Shown here: piece after piece, positions 29,641-41,108 of the stretch | Numbering within the stretch: the stretch's first letter is position 1 | Layout of the letters: every line of letters starts with the position of its first letter | Source of the DNA: Chelonoidis abingdonii | Taxonomy: Eukaryota; Chordata; Testudines; Testudinidae | Length of the DNA stretch: 64,000 nucleotides | Assembly (NCBI RefSeq): GCF_003597395.2 | Contig: NC_133773.1 | Location: forward strand, 61,965,857 to 62,029,856 | Direction: 5' to 3' | Made by a program: the position numbers and the translations under genes | Notes under the pieces: model-generated | The model's database searches: none | What the model saw: only the letters and a program-made list of their open reading frames with translations | Told to the model about the DNA's origin: nothing

Positions 29641-32600
29641 TCAAACCTGTCCACGAATGATCACCCACAGAGGTGAATGTGTAGTCCAACCTTAACCATT
29701 TTCTGCTCAGACTGAAAACAAAGGTGCTAAAATGTAGGTTGTGGTAAAGTGTGTGTGATGTGGACACCTGTCCACTAGAAATTAGACTGAGCACACAAAG
29801 TCATTTCAGATAAGTCACTGAACATCAGTTGGTAGATTACCACTTTGTCAGTACCAATTGGGGATGGATTTTGAACTGCTGCTGTAGAAATGAAAGAATC
29901 CATAATCCCATTATCAAGCCCCGAACCATCCCATCTTCCTAATACTTTGTTTTATAATCTGATCAAATCCTCCCTCTCCACCATGGATTCAGACAGGGTA
30001 AACTCCTCTGAATTTGTTGAAAAGATGAAAGAAGAGTAAACCATAATGTGTCTTCATTGTTCATGTTCCACTGGGAGCCATGCCTTACTGACTAATACAA
30101 TTTCTTTCAGGCAGTTCAGCACATTTTAAGGTTTTCTTTTAAATTATTTCTGAGTAGATAGTGAGGCTTTGTAATGTGATCTTTCAGTTTTGAATATCAC
30201 ATATATGTTCTGTAGCTGGGTCTGGGTTATTAAATATGCTGTTCATGGCTGGTAATATTATAATTCACAAATTAAACAAATCTCAGCATTTTGATAATTC
30301 AGTCCTGAGTGCTGTAACGAACGCTAAGGTAAACAGAAAAATAAATGTCCGCTTTTCAGTACAAAAGGCTAAACAACACGCCTCATTTAGTTCTATTTAG
30401 AAACAATTTAATCTCTGTGGGTGATGCTATGATAGTGCTCGTTAAACTGTAATTTTATTGGTGACAATGTGTTTTTTTGTGCTGCTGCTATTCTATTTCT
30501 CACCCCCCCCAACATGCTTAGCTCCAATTTTAAGATTAATAATTTCAATATAACTTTCATGCTAAAAAAGAATGATAATCTAGGCCATATACATTATGTA
30601 AGGTTCCCATGGTAACAGTTTCTCTGAGGGGAAAACTGGCTGTCTGTAGTTTCCACAGAAACCACTCCCTGCTGAGAAAGGTGCCTTGAAGGGAAGGGAT
30701 GAGAATATAAATGAGAGAGACAAAAAGACACACACACAGAGTGATGTCATATAATCTCTGCAGCATCTGCACACTGTAACAAAGTCAGTCATATTTTTTT
30801 TTCATGTTTTTAGTTTGTAGTTTTTCATTGCAATACCAGCTTCCCTATTCTCCAGTCATGAAAACTCTGATTTGCCAATCCCTCACCTCCACGGAGCTGG
30901 GTTTGTGGCCTGTGATTTGGAAATGTTCCATGCCTGCAGAGAACTGAAACGATTACATCAGACGTTAAGGTCCAGGGCTCTAAGAATCACTGCATGGGAA
31001 CATTTAAATGGTAAATGAGAGCTTTCTTTTTTTTTTTTTTTTGTCCAAAAAATTCAACAAAGCTAGATATGGAAGCATTTCCTTTTAAAATGAAAAAGGG
31101 GAGGAGAAGAGTAATTCTTTATTAATTCTGAAGTAGGTGGGTTTTGTTCTTGTTTGAGCATAGACATGCCTTCTTAGGAAAGTGTCTGGTGAAAGGTTAG
31201 ATAATAGTAAAAGACAAATGAACTTTGTTTTCAGATTTTGCTGCTTAATGTCATTGTGAAAAAGCATTGAATACTATTTCCAAAATCCTTTTCTTCAGAA
31301 GAAATGGTGCTGATTTATTTTATTTCTTCAAGGACAATAACACAATGACATTTGTTCAAGGTTTAGTGTAGCCTTAACTACAGATTAACATGCTGGCTGC
31401 TTCGTCTTCATCCTATCATCTCTCTGCCTCTTTATGAGGGAAAGAGGCTGACATGGTTATTAAATCTGGCAGCTGAGCTGCATGCACGTAGGAAGCAAGT
31501 AGAGCAGAGCATATAGAAAATGAGTAGCTTTCAGATAGCAGCCTTCTTTTCACTGCTACCAGGCTTGAAAGGCAGGCTATAAAAAAGCTCTTTCTCTTCT
31601 TTGTGCTGGATCAGTGCACAAATATCGCAAACACAATTGCAAATGTAAGTATTCCTGGCCTGTGTGCTGCTTTCAGATTGCTAATTAAGGTTTCTAACGC
31701 CAGTGTCCTGGTTGAAAAATCAGTGAGATGAAAGCCAAAAGCATCCCCAGTGAGAACGTTTCTCTGCAGTATTGTAATGGTTTTCAGTGAAAATGCTAGA
31801 GAGAGAAGGGGATTCTTGGTAGATTTACAGAACAAATAGGTTACAGTTGTGTTAGTTGATTTTTAGGATGTCTGTACTGCTTTGTGTGTGACGGGAAGAG
31901 GCAGAAGCCTGACAGAAATGCTATTAGATAGTATTTGATGTAGAGGGAGAAAGATACCTCTGCATAAAGAGACTATTTGCAAGCACAAACGAAAGGAATT
32001 TCTCCTGCCATTTTTCACCAGGAATCCTTTTTTTATTTTTATTTTTATTTAAAAAAAACAGCAAGATACAAACAAACATAGAATTGGACTTCTGATTAAG
32101 AAAGTCTACAGTAATTATAGAAGAAAAACCAAATCTCCATAATCGGGCCACTATTTAGCTTGCTTCTGAACTGATAAGAACAATGAAAATAGCAGGGTGA
32201 GCAGTGCATGTTTTTCACCAAATCTCTCACTCTATGTAGTGGGAGATGAGCTTTGTTTGCTGTAAGGCATGAATACAGAATAACGTGGTGGTTGGGAAGC
32301 AGAGGAGTTGCAGGTTTCTCAGCGCTGCAGACAGGGATTGTAAACAAGAACACAGGAGTTGGTTGGTATGTTTTGTGCTTTTTATAACGTGATCGTAGCA
32401 TCAAAGATAATAGCATCTTGGTTTACAATCTCCTATATAATGCAAGCATTTTATAGTGTGGTTACTCCACTGCAGTGAATTTCAGTTTATAGCTGGTGAA
32501 CTCTTAATATGCTTTGAATGAAATCTGGAACTAGTACAGCGTACAAATTTCAGATAACTGCATCAGAAATACCTGCCATGTCCAGTTTGTTAGAGTTGTC

Positions 32601-32777
32601 ATGTCATGTTTATTTCTTTACTGGGTTTGTTATTTACTAGGAGCTGTCACAGTACTGTGAACCCTTTTTTGACCCATGCAAAAATTTAATTACTGCAGTT
32701 CTTTTAAACAGGTGACCAGCATGAAGTGATTATGAAGATTGTGTTTGTTTCATGTATCACTGTATGGCAAATAAAGG
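29641..32777. other. Unique sequence
   Basis: Long repeat-poor AT-rich DNA. Only simple runs are visible: poly-C at about 30503-30510, a T16 run at 31027-31043 and an A/T run at 32024-32057. No exon recognised. It is a candidate region for conserved non-coding elements, though nothing in the sequence alone proves that. Confidence 0.4.
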
Positions 32778-32842
32778 ACCAAATGCATCCCTGGTGTAAC
32801 TCCAGTGATGTCATTGGAGTTACACCAATGATGCATTTGGCT
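32778..32842. repeat. Short palindrome (hairpin repeat)
   Basis: Arms 'accaaatgcatccctggtgt' plus aactcca and 'tggagttacaccaatgatgc' plus atttgg are inverted copies around a short loop (gtgatgtcat). This resembles a dispersed reptile hairpin repeat built on 'ggtgtaactcca'. No coding content. Confidence 0.7.
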
Positions 32843-35692
32843 GCTTTTGCTGAAATTCAGGCACCAGTGAACATGTAAATGTCTCTCTCCATTGCAGCTA
32901 CTTATGCCTCCCGCTCTACTTATATATGGTGATACAAGTTCCTTCACCATTAGCTATTATGAAAATGGTCACCTTTGATTACAATTGGCAGAGTTAGGTT
33001 TCCCCAGGCAGTTTGGCAGCAAGCCAACTGCTGAAACAAGTGGTGACCTCTAAGGACTATGTCTATCAGAAAAATGTAAAACGATTAAAATAGCAGGCAT
33101 CAAGGGTATTTGGGCTAGGGAAAGGTTGCCAGCTGGGGATGACATTCATCTAATGGCAGCTTATTCAATAAATGCCGAAAGCCAAAAATAAGTTCCTTGA
33201 ATGCAGAGAAATTATCTATGACTTCACTGAATCTATTCAAAAGTTCTTCCAGGAGAATTTGGAACAGGGCTTAAAAATCTGTGCAGGATCTTTCTGTCTG
33301 CTGTGCTTCCCATCAGAATCCAAGGTTATTCTCTCTCTCTCTCTCTCTTTCACACACATGAAAAATGGGGGCGAGACAGAGTAAAAAACAAACAAACTGT
33401 TTTCTCTTTCAGTTGTGCTTCACATTGTACTGGATTTCATCCGAAAAATTTTATCTCTGCTCTGAACTGATGGTACCTAAATAAAGTTCAGTGGTGCACA
33501 GATACGCAGTGAAATTTGCAAATGTGTGCACTGACTTTTTAGGCATATGGTCACTGAATATTAAACAACCCCTGTAGTTCCTGGTGCTGCTTCCCAGAGA
33601 CAGAGCTTAACTTTCTATTATGCACATTAATGATATTAGACTTTTTTTATTTTTAAAGCACTGGAGTCTGAACATCCTTGTGTGTGCTACAGTGTCCTAC
33701 CTCTTTGCAGATATTTTTTTCCCTTGATTGAGAGAGAGAGTACACAAGCAGCCCTCCAATATAGGGGGCACTAATGGAACTGAACTGGTTTTTTTGTTTT
33801 TTCTGCAAAATACTTTGGATAGGTGTGAAACTGCCAGATTTGCTACCTTGGTATTGTAGGGAAAAGGTACCTAGACTATTTGGCTGAGCTATGGGCTAAC
33901 CTATTATTTTAAGGTTGGCCTCATCCTTAGAGTACTAACGGGGAATACAGTCCACTCTTGACATTTACTATTGCAGTAGTGACATTTATCCTGGATTTTT
34001 TGCTATTTTCCATTCTAAATGGAGGTAAAGGCTGAGGTGTAATAAATGGCAAAATATTAATTATGGTAAATCCATAAGCATCTTCATTATTCTCTGAGGT
34101 ACTGAAGATGAAGATCCTCTTCTCCGTAGTTTCCTTGTTTTTTCCCCCCCCCCAGACCAGGGCCCTGCCTCCCTCCCAGTTACTCCTCCCCACAAAGAAT
34201 ATTACCCTTCCTATTTTCTTAGTGCATGTGGCCCTAAAACTAGAACAAACTTTGTGCCCCAAGCTGACTGAGAGACTTGAGCTTACTGTCCACTTCATCT
34301 TTACTGCCAGCATTGAATAGCTTTAGTCTCTATGTTTGTTTGTTTTTTCTTTCTTCTCAGTTCTCTAGGCAACCCTCCTTCTCCCTCCTGAATCCTAGCA
34401 AAAGGAAGCAAGGTAGGCCAGGACAATTTTCCATAAATATTCTGCAGAATTTTGTAACAAATATTTTTCAGGCCTGTTTGTTCTCTCTGTGTTTCTTCTT
34501 TCCACGTAAATGCTTGTGATTTGAGCTTTACTAGCATTCATGCCAGAGATCTGATTGGAGAAATAGAATTATGCTGGGGATGGAAAGCCAACATCCTCCA
34601 CCATTTTGTGATTGGCCAGGTGTTTTCAGAGACCTTTCCCCCTCAACAATACTTCAAGTTATCGGGGTGCTTGGTCTCTGAGTGTTTCAAAAGAGTCTAT
34701 TGGGTGTGGCTTGTTTATGAAGGTTGGGTACAGCTAGATGCCAAGTCAGGACTTGTCTTCAATTCCTCTCTGCTGCAATCAGCTTATACTTGATCTGGTG
34801 GGTCCCTTGTGGCAAATACTTGCAAGCTGTCTTCCTTCAAGCAACTCCATTGCAAGAGTCAGCTAACTCTGAGGTACAGCAGCTTACCTCCTAGTTGCCA
34901 TCCCTTCCTGTGACAAACTCTCCCTTTTAAGCTTACTTCCTCCAAGTGGAACAGGCTTGCCACAAGTGTGCCTGTTTACTATGGGTTGAGCCCACAGGAG
35001 CTCATTAGTCTTTTTCTGATTGGGTGGGGGTTTGTGACAGTAAAGGGGAATTGGACACCATTGTGCTAGGCACTGTATAAATACAGAACAAAAAAAGAGT
35101 CACTTCTCCAAAGAGCTAATGACCTATCTTAAATACAAAATCAAAAAGTAAGTCTCAGGGTAAGAAGCAGTGAATATTTTAAATAAATTCTGTCAAATGC
35201 CACATCACAAATGTACCTTCCTCCAAGGCAAATAAATCCATACAGTGGCTCTGGGAAATAACTTTATATAATTAAACAAATATATTATTACAGTTAAGAA
35301 ACTACGCTCAGTTTGTTTATTCCTCTTTCAGGAAACCAGGATCATCTTTGGTTAATTGGGATTATGGTCTATATTTAAAAAAAATCAAAATAGATTATTG
35401 CAATGTTACAGGGACACCTTCATCTTAATAATAGTCATGCTTCTGTCTGAGATTTTTTTTTACTTTCTTTCATTGCAGCACCAAAGAATTCTTTAACTGA
35501 TGGAGATTAGAGAAAATAATTTTCCTCCATTTTTTTCACTTTGTCTACTTTGTGCATTTAACAGTGTAATGACTCCCACTACAGAGTACCAGCGGAGTTT
35601 GAACTCTGAATCTTTAGCACTAAAGTACAGAATTCTACCATATGAGATATTAATATAACTCCACTAACTGTCAGCAGCAGTAGGCTGTTATC
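32843..35692. other. Unique sequence with simple repeats
   Basis: Contains a (CT)n run at 33329-33349, GAGAGAGAG near 33730 and a C10 run near 34145. At 35046-35110 'ccattgtgctaggcactgta' and 'caaagagctaatgacctatc' look like an ancient interspersed repeat. No gene recognised. Confidence 0.4.
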
Positions 35693-35700
35693 CTTTATAT

Positions 35701-36375
35701 CAGAGGTGGGCAAACTATGGCCCTTGGGACTGTCCTGCCCGGTTCTTGAGCTCCCGGCCAGGGAGGCTGGACCCCGGCCCCTCCCCTACTGTCCCTCCTC
35801 CCCTGCAGCCACGCCGCTGCATGGGCAGCACTCTGGGCGGTGGGGTTGCGTGCTCCTACCGTGCAGAGTTGCAGCATGTCTGGCTCTGTCCAGGCAGTGC
35901 GGCTGCCAGACATGCTGTTCTGAGTGGCATGGTAAGGGGGCTGGGGCCGGAGGTTGGATAAGGGGCGGAGGGCCCGGGGGGGCAGTCAGGGGACAGGGAG
36001 CAAGGGGTGGTTGGATAGGGCAGAGGTTCCGGGGGACAGTCAGGGGATGGGGATTGGATAAGTGTGGGAGTCCCAGGGGGCCTGTCAAGTAGTGGGGGTG
36101 TGGATAGGGGTCGGGGCAGTCAGGGGATAGGGGATGGGGTCCTGGCAGCGGTTAGGGGCAGGGGTCCCAGGAGGGGGGTGGTTAGGTCTCAAGGAGCAGG
36201 GTGGGGTTGGACGGGTCAGGGGTTCTGAGGGGGGCAGTCGGGGGGTGGGAAGTGCAAGGGGTCAGATGGGGGCAGGGGCAGGCTGTTTGCGGAGGCACAG
36301 CCTTCCCTACCCAGCCCTTCATACAGTTTTGCAACCCCAATGTGGCCCTCAGGCCAAAAAGTTTGCCCACGTCTG
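35701..36375. mobile_element. hAT element (CAGAGGTGGGCAAACT type)
   Basis: Left end cagaggtgggcaaactatgg and right end aaaaagtttgcccacgtctg are inverted repeats. The 8-bp flanks ctttatat (35693-35700) and ctctgtat (36376-36383) agree at six positions, fitting an older insertion. The middle holds a G-rich degenerate tandem array. Many Gly/Arg-rich or Pro-rich open frames on both strands follow from the composition and are not genes. Confidence 0.8.
35940..36285 (+). repeat. G-rich degenerate minisatellite inside a hAT
   Basis: Units of roughly 45-57 bp repeat phrases such as ggttggataagggg, ggggcagtcagggga and ggtcccagg, with drift between units. The plus strand has numerous runs of four or more G, so several G-quadruplexes are possible. 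Confidence 0.75.
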
Positions 36376-36383
36376 CTCTGTAT

Positions 36384-37252
36384 GGACTAGCCACTAGAGG
36401 TGGACATGGCATACACTTTGCAGTTGTGTTGTAACAGCACCCTGTTTGTTATCAGGTTCACTGTTTCCCCTGTATAATTAATCAAGCAGTTAATCTCAGC
36501 TGTTGTCTACATGGGTCTTTCACACAGCACTGGAGAGAGGAAAATATTTTTAAACAAACAAACAAATAGGAAAATGAGTCAATGGAGTTATTCCTGATTT
36601 AAACTGGCATTAGCAAGAGCGCCAGAATGAAACACTGACTGATGATGATCTTGAACCACTATAAAATAGGTTTAGACACATTATGCAAACCAGAAGTGGA
36701 ATTGGAACATACTTTTCATTAAAAACCTTGATGAAAAATGAAGACGGTTAGAACTCAATTACAATAAGTAATGAGTTAAGCCTGATACAAAGTCCTCTAA
36801 AGTAAATTAAAGTATTTCCATTGAGCTGAATGGGCTTTGGATCAGGCCCTTATTATGGTTCCATACAGACCAAATACTCTTGTATTAGACATCTCAGATC
36901 ACAGAACACATTGGATCTCTTCTTCTGCTCCCAAAACAAGTTGCTTGTTAAATCCTGATAAATAATTGCTTTAATAATTGAAGTTGCATAAATGAAACTC
37001 CATTTGGCTGTTATTGTCCTCCTGTGGCAAAAGACTGCAGAACCTATTTTTATTTTAGAAAAGAACCTTTTTTATTTTATTATTTTATTGTTTGACAAGA
37101 TGATTGTTTAAAGCACGTTCAGAAAACTTGAAGCTCTCTCTCTCTCTTTTTATTTTCAAATATGAAAGGAGACACAGTAATTGTCAAGAAAGCATACGCT
37201 TCCATTAAAACTGCACATCTCCTTACTGCACTGTTAAATTACAGTTTACCCA
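36384..37252. other. Unique sequence
   Basis: AT-rich. At 36820-36850 'gctgaatgggctttggatca' followed by ggccctta matches the end of a common reptile hairpin repeat. Nothing else recognised. Confidence 0.4.
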
Positions 37253-37260
37253 GTTTTCTT

Positions 37261-37382
37261 ATCAGAGGGGTAGCCGTGTTAGTCTGGGTCTGTAAAAGCA
37301 ACAAAGAGTCTTGTGGCACCTTATAGACTAACGGATGATTTGGAGCATGAGCTTTCATGGGTGAATACCCACTTCGTCGGAT
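37261..37382 (+). mobile_element. Short PLE tail with 8-bp TSD
   Basis: A 122-bp copy of the PLE terminal repeat: 'ggtagccgtgttagtctggg', 'caaagagtcttgtggcacct', 'tatagactaacggatgattt', 'gagcatgagctttcatgggt'. It is flanked by gttttctt (37253-37260) and gttttctt (37383-37390). On the minus strand a hammerhead-like core spans 37380-37343, with CCGACGA in place of CTGANGA and a G-U pair in stem II. It inserted as a tail only, with no coding sequence. Confidence 0.8.
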
Positions 37383-37390
37383 GTTTTCTT

Positions 37391-37781
37391 GTTTGGCATT
37401 TGAATCTGAGTTCAATTTTTTTTTTGTTTATATATAGCAAGTAGTCATTCATGAGTCATTCAGGAGGATGCCAAAATCCAGTTAGATATTTTTTGTAGGT
37501 ATATAATTAAAAATAATAGTAAAATGGCATAAAACTTTCTGTGACCTGATTCAAAGTAGTCCTGACCCACTGGTAATGTTGCCCTTAAGGTTTTTAATAT
37601 CCAGCTATTAATTTAATGAAGTGTATTCATCTAAACTGAATTACCTCACCAAAACATAAACGTTAATTATGAAACAGTTGTGGGCCATTGATATTAGTAT
37701 AGAGTCATTAACTTAATGGAGCATATTCACCTACATTTAATCACATCACCAAAACATTAAAATTAAAAACTCCCAAGTAAC
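37391..37781. other. Unique AT-rich sequence with a tandem-like echo
   Basis: Two segments near 37600-37660 and 37700-37760 share 'catctaaactgaattac'/'cacctacatttaatcac' and 'tcaccaaaacat', suggesting an old local duplication of about 100 bp. Confidence 0.4.
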
Positions 37782-37794
37782 AGCTATAGCATAG

Positions 37795-37920
37795 GTTTCA
37801 GAGTGGTAGCCATGTTAGTCTGTATCAGCAAAAACAACGAGGAGTCCTTGTGGCACATTAGAGACTAACAAATTTATTTGGACATTAGCCCACGAAAGCT
37901 TATGCCCAAGTAAATTTGTT
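37795..37920 (+). mobile_element. Short PLE tail with perfect 13-bp TSD
   Basis: The 126-bp insert starts gtttcagagtggtagccatg and carries 'gaggagtccttgtggcacat' and 'agagactaacaaatttattt'. It is flanked by agctatagcatag at 37782-37794 and 37921-37933, an exact 13-bp duplication. The last 50 bp form a hairpin: aacaaatttatttgg pairs with ccaagtaaatttgtt across a loop containing agcccacgaaagctt. Relative to the 6590-6715 copy the right arm is inverted and shortened. Confidence 0.85.
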
Positions 37921-38394
37921 AGCTATAGCATAGTTCATTCCTATCAAAGAGTAGTTTCACACATTCATTCATGCAAGTTCTGATCCTGCACTGTGATCCA
38001 TGCATGTGGACAAGGTATCTCTGTACAGGAGCAGCAGGCTATCAGCATGCGTCATGGTGCCTTAGTTAGTACTGTCTGATAACACCTATCCCTTTGGTCC
38101 CCTCCCATCTCAGCTGTAGATTTCAGTAAAAGTGCTGGCTGGAAAACAAGAATTCCGTTTCCTGAAAACTTCTGAAGTTTTGGCATTTGGTTTTGTTCTG
38201 CATTGGTACAAAACCGAGACCCTTAGAACTTTTTCATGAAAGAACCAGGGAGCAAGAGACTCTCGGATGGCCAATAGGCCACTGGTGAGGGAACTCCCCT
38301 GGAATGTAGAAAATACAATATCAGGTCCCTGCACTGACTCTCTCTCTGTGTCTCAACCACTCTGTGTAAATTATTAAATATTCACTGGGCCAGA

Positions 38395-38674
38395 GAGAGG
38401 GCCTGAGACTGTAGCCTGGTGGTTAGAGCACTGAATTAGGCAGAGAAGGGAGCTGAACCTAGATCTCCCAGAAGCTAGATAAGTACCCCAATCACTGGGT
38501 TATTGGCTATTCTGTGGTCCCCTTCTCCCTTTGCTGGTTTTGACAGAGATTTCTTCCTGGACTTGAGAAATCATCCTGTCAAAAGCAGTATGCTTCCACA
38601 AAAAGTTTTGGTTTGATTAATCAGCCTTTTCCAACAGACAAACATTTCAGTGAAAAATTCCCCATTAGCTCTAT
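38395..38674. mobile_element. hAT-like element fragment with tRNA-like segment
   Basis: The left part has 'gcctggtggttagagcactg' and, inverted further on, 'ccccaatcactgggttattg', as in a dispersed palindromic reptile repeat. The right part is A/T-rich with 'gttttgacagagat' and ends 'ccccattagctcta', the terminal sequence type seen in the element at 40395-40928. The left end is not defined. Confidence 0.4.
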
Positions 38675-38861
38675 ACAGTAATACATCGCACAGTTGTGAA
38701 CACTGCCTTTTGCACTCATTTTTTTTTTTTAAAGCCAGTGTGTGAACTAGGAGGGGTTTATCATGTACAAGTTAGGGCTGAACCTGCCATCCAGTCTCAG
38801 ACAAAGCTCCTATTGACTCGCAAAACCATCATATAATATGATCTTCAGTTCTGAAGGTTGC

Positions 38862-38948
38862 GTTATCCCATTTACTCAATGTGTACATACTCTCCAGATC
38901 ATCATCATCATCCTGGAGAGGTTGGACAAATTGAATAAATGGGATAAC
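38862..38948. repeat. 87-bp hairpin element
   Basis: Outer arms gttatcccatttactcaa (38862-38879) and ttgaataaatgggataac (38931-38948) pair at 17 of 18 positions. Inner arms ctctccag (38890-38897) and ctggagag (38913-38920) also pair, leaving a loop with (ATC)4. It looks like a small foldback element, or a decayed MITE, of unknown family. Confidence 0.75.
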
Positions 38949-39018
38949 ATAACTCTGCATATTTCATATAAGTTCCCTCTACCTAGACATTTATATTATG
39001 CCCATGGTTTTTATTAGG

Positions 39019-39480
39019 TGTGATGGGGTCAGGCCAGACAGCTACAGGAGAGTGGCGGAAGGCAGGTATATTAGCCCCAGGATAAACAGGTCCCTTTTCC
39101 CTTGGTATCTGAACAGAGGTTACTCTAGGTTAATTAGGACACCTGGGGTCAATCAAGGGCCTGCCAGAACCTGTTAAAAGCCTCCCCTCTAGCCAGATAG
39201 GGGTATGTGATAGGAGCTGAGGGAAGAAGGTGAGCTACTGGAGAGCTGGGCAGTCCAGATGCTGACAAGCACCAGGAGAGAAACCACAGAGGTGAAAGGC
39301 AGGAGAATCTCCGCTCAATGTGGTGGATGCTCCTCCTGGGCCCCAGAGGGCTGAGGGAAGAGACCTTGCCAGAGGGAAGAGACTGAAGTGGGTGTTGGGT
39401 CTGTTATCACCATGCTAGAAGGGGCTACCAGAGGCTTCTCTCCCCATCAGGGAAGCTGGGAGGAACCCTGCTCTAGTGGA
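39019..39480 (+). mobile_element. LTR 5' fragment, family D
   Basis: Begins tgtgatggggtcaggcc and continues 'ggcaggtatattagccccag', 'ataaacaggtcccttttccc', 'aattaggacacctggggtca', 'cctgttaaaagcctcccctc' (a TATA-less promoter-like area) and 'gagctgggcagtccagatgc'. This fits the 5' portion of a chelonian retrovirus-type LTR. The 3' part with a polyadenylation signal is missing. No TSD could be set. Confidence 0.6.
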
Positions 39481-40299
39481 GTTTTTCTTATATTACAGAG
39501 AACAATGAACAAAATGGTTTTGAAAGATTACTTGAGGGCATGTAAATACTAATACATCCAGCTTGATCTGGATGGATGAAGCGGTATTTTATCAAGCTGA
39601 CTGGTTAGTAGTTTGAAAAGGATTTTGCAGTTCTTATTAGTTAAGGGATAATAGGACAGGTGCCTCTTTTTATGAGGCAGTAATATGGTTCCAAATGGAT
39701 ACACTAGAAGGCCAAAGGCCAAATAATTTATCACCCGTGAGAGATCTTGCTTATTACCAAGAAGGTCAGGGTATCCTCTTCAATCATTCTCCATATACAG
39801 CACCATTACACACCCTAACCCAATTAAAAATACACTATAAACTAGAATGAACCCCATGTGTGCTTGTTCAGCGTTTGTGCTTGCCACTCCCTAGTGCTGA
39901 GTCTAGTTGTCATCTCCTTGCGATTCAGTACATCTCCTACTTTAAGTGATGCTGACCTGGAAATCTATGGATTGTAATTGTTGGTTAGGGCCACAACACA
40001 GTAAGATACACAAGAAAAGGTTTGACTTAGTCTATTTCACATTCCTCTAATTCAGTTCTAAAAAGTGGAATCAAGGATCTCGGGGGGAGAGGAGTGGAAT
40101 GTACTGAACAAGGAGGGAATGAGGTGTCATCCAAGCAGTTATGTTCTGAAGTTGTAATGCGGTGATACAGCTCCATGGTTTGCCTGGCTGAGAATTTCCT
40201 TGAGAGTATATTCAGTGCTATGGAGCAGTAAAAGAAAAGTCTAATACATGATTTCTCATCACTGAGAGATTTATTGGGTGAAATACCGCTCCTACTGAA

Positions 40300-40394
40300 G
40301 TCATAGATGCATAGTGGTTTTTTGTTTTTGTTTGTTCGTTTTAAGGCCAGAAGGGACCATTTTGATTATCTAGTCTGACTTCTTGCATAGCATG
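40300..40394 (-). mobile_element. CR1 LINE 3' end (piece 1 of 2)
   Basis: 'tcatagatgcatag', then 'ggccagaagggaccattttg' and 'attatctagtctgacttctt' is an antisense CR1 3' end. A T-rich stretch (ttttttgtttttgtttg) has expanded in it. It is interrupted at 40395 by a hAT. Confidence 0.8.
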
Positions 40395-40928
40395 TAGAGC
40401 TGGTTGAAATGTAGATGTTTCATTTGGGGTTTTTCATATGAGTTTTATTATCTTTACATTATTCATGACACGTCAGTAGTGGTCTTGCATAATATACGTG
40501 CACTACTGATGTCGTCATAACATGATATAATAGTTGAAACATTGTATTATTTTTAATTTATTTTGTTTCTAAAATCATAAAAGGCAGCTGCTACTTAGCA
40601 CTCTTTTCTAGATCAGTGTATCCTGTTTGTTGTAATGAAACAGTTTGACACTTATATTGTTTCAACTATTATGTCATATTATGGTATGTCAAGACTAATC
40701 ATGCTGACATGTCATGAAACAATGCAAAAGTAATAAAAACCATATGTACATGATTAAAAAAAAATAAAAATTGAAACCAAACTTGGACATTTATTTTTTT
40801 CCCCAAAATTGAAAAAAAAGTTTCTAAATGTTTTTCTTTCATGAGAAACTTTTGTCCAAGAATGGTTTAATCAAAAGAGCTTTTTCCAACAAAAACCTGT
40901 TTTAATAAAAATGTTCCGATCAACTCTA
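40395..40928. mobile_element. hAT-like element nested in CR1
   Basis: Left end tagagctggttg and right end cgatcaactcta are inverted repeats. The 8-bp flanks atagcatg (40387-40394) and ataacaca (40929-40936) differ only by three transitions, and the CR1 sequence expects cataacacag there. The interior is AT-rich with several inverted stretches (gacacgtcagtagtgg / cactactgatgtcgtc; atagttgaaacattgta / tattgtttcaactat). 534 bp, no transposase. Confidence 0.7.
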
Positions 40929-41108
40929 ATAACACAGGTCAAAAAGCCTCACTAAGTAATTTCTATGTCAATCCCATAACTTTTGTTGGAGTTATAGCAT
41001 ATAGAACGTTATCCAGTCATGACTAGAAGACTTTAAGTGATGGAGAATTCACCAGAACCCTAGGTAAGTTATTCCAGGGTTTAGCTACCCTGATTGTTAG
41101 TTTTTTGC
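40929..41108 (-). mobile_element. CR1 LINE (piece 2 of 2)
   Basis: 'aacacaggtcaaaaagcctc', 'gttggagttatagcatatag', 'tgatggagaattcaccagaa' and 'ttattccagggtttagctac' continue the antisense CR1 from 40394. It ends in unique DNA at about 41108, so the copy is short and 5'-truncated. Confidence 0.75.

Noticed and set aside
34848..35039. Possible LTR bounded by tgtgacaaa and tttgtgacag
   Set aside because: The two motifs are too close and no TSD or polyadenylation signal fits; left unannotated.
35706..36434. Gly-rich and Pro-rich frames up to 128 codons
   Set aside because: They translate a G-rich minisatellite in a hAT.
38395..38520. tRNA gene around 'ggtggttagagcactg'
   Set aside because: Only an A-box-like segment is present; no acceptor stem or complete cloverleaf, and it is part of a dispersed palindromic repeat.
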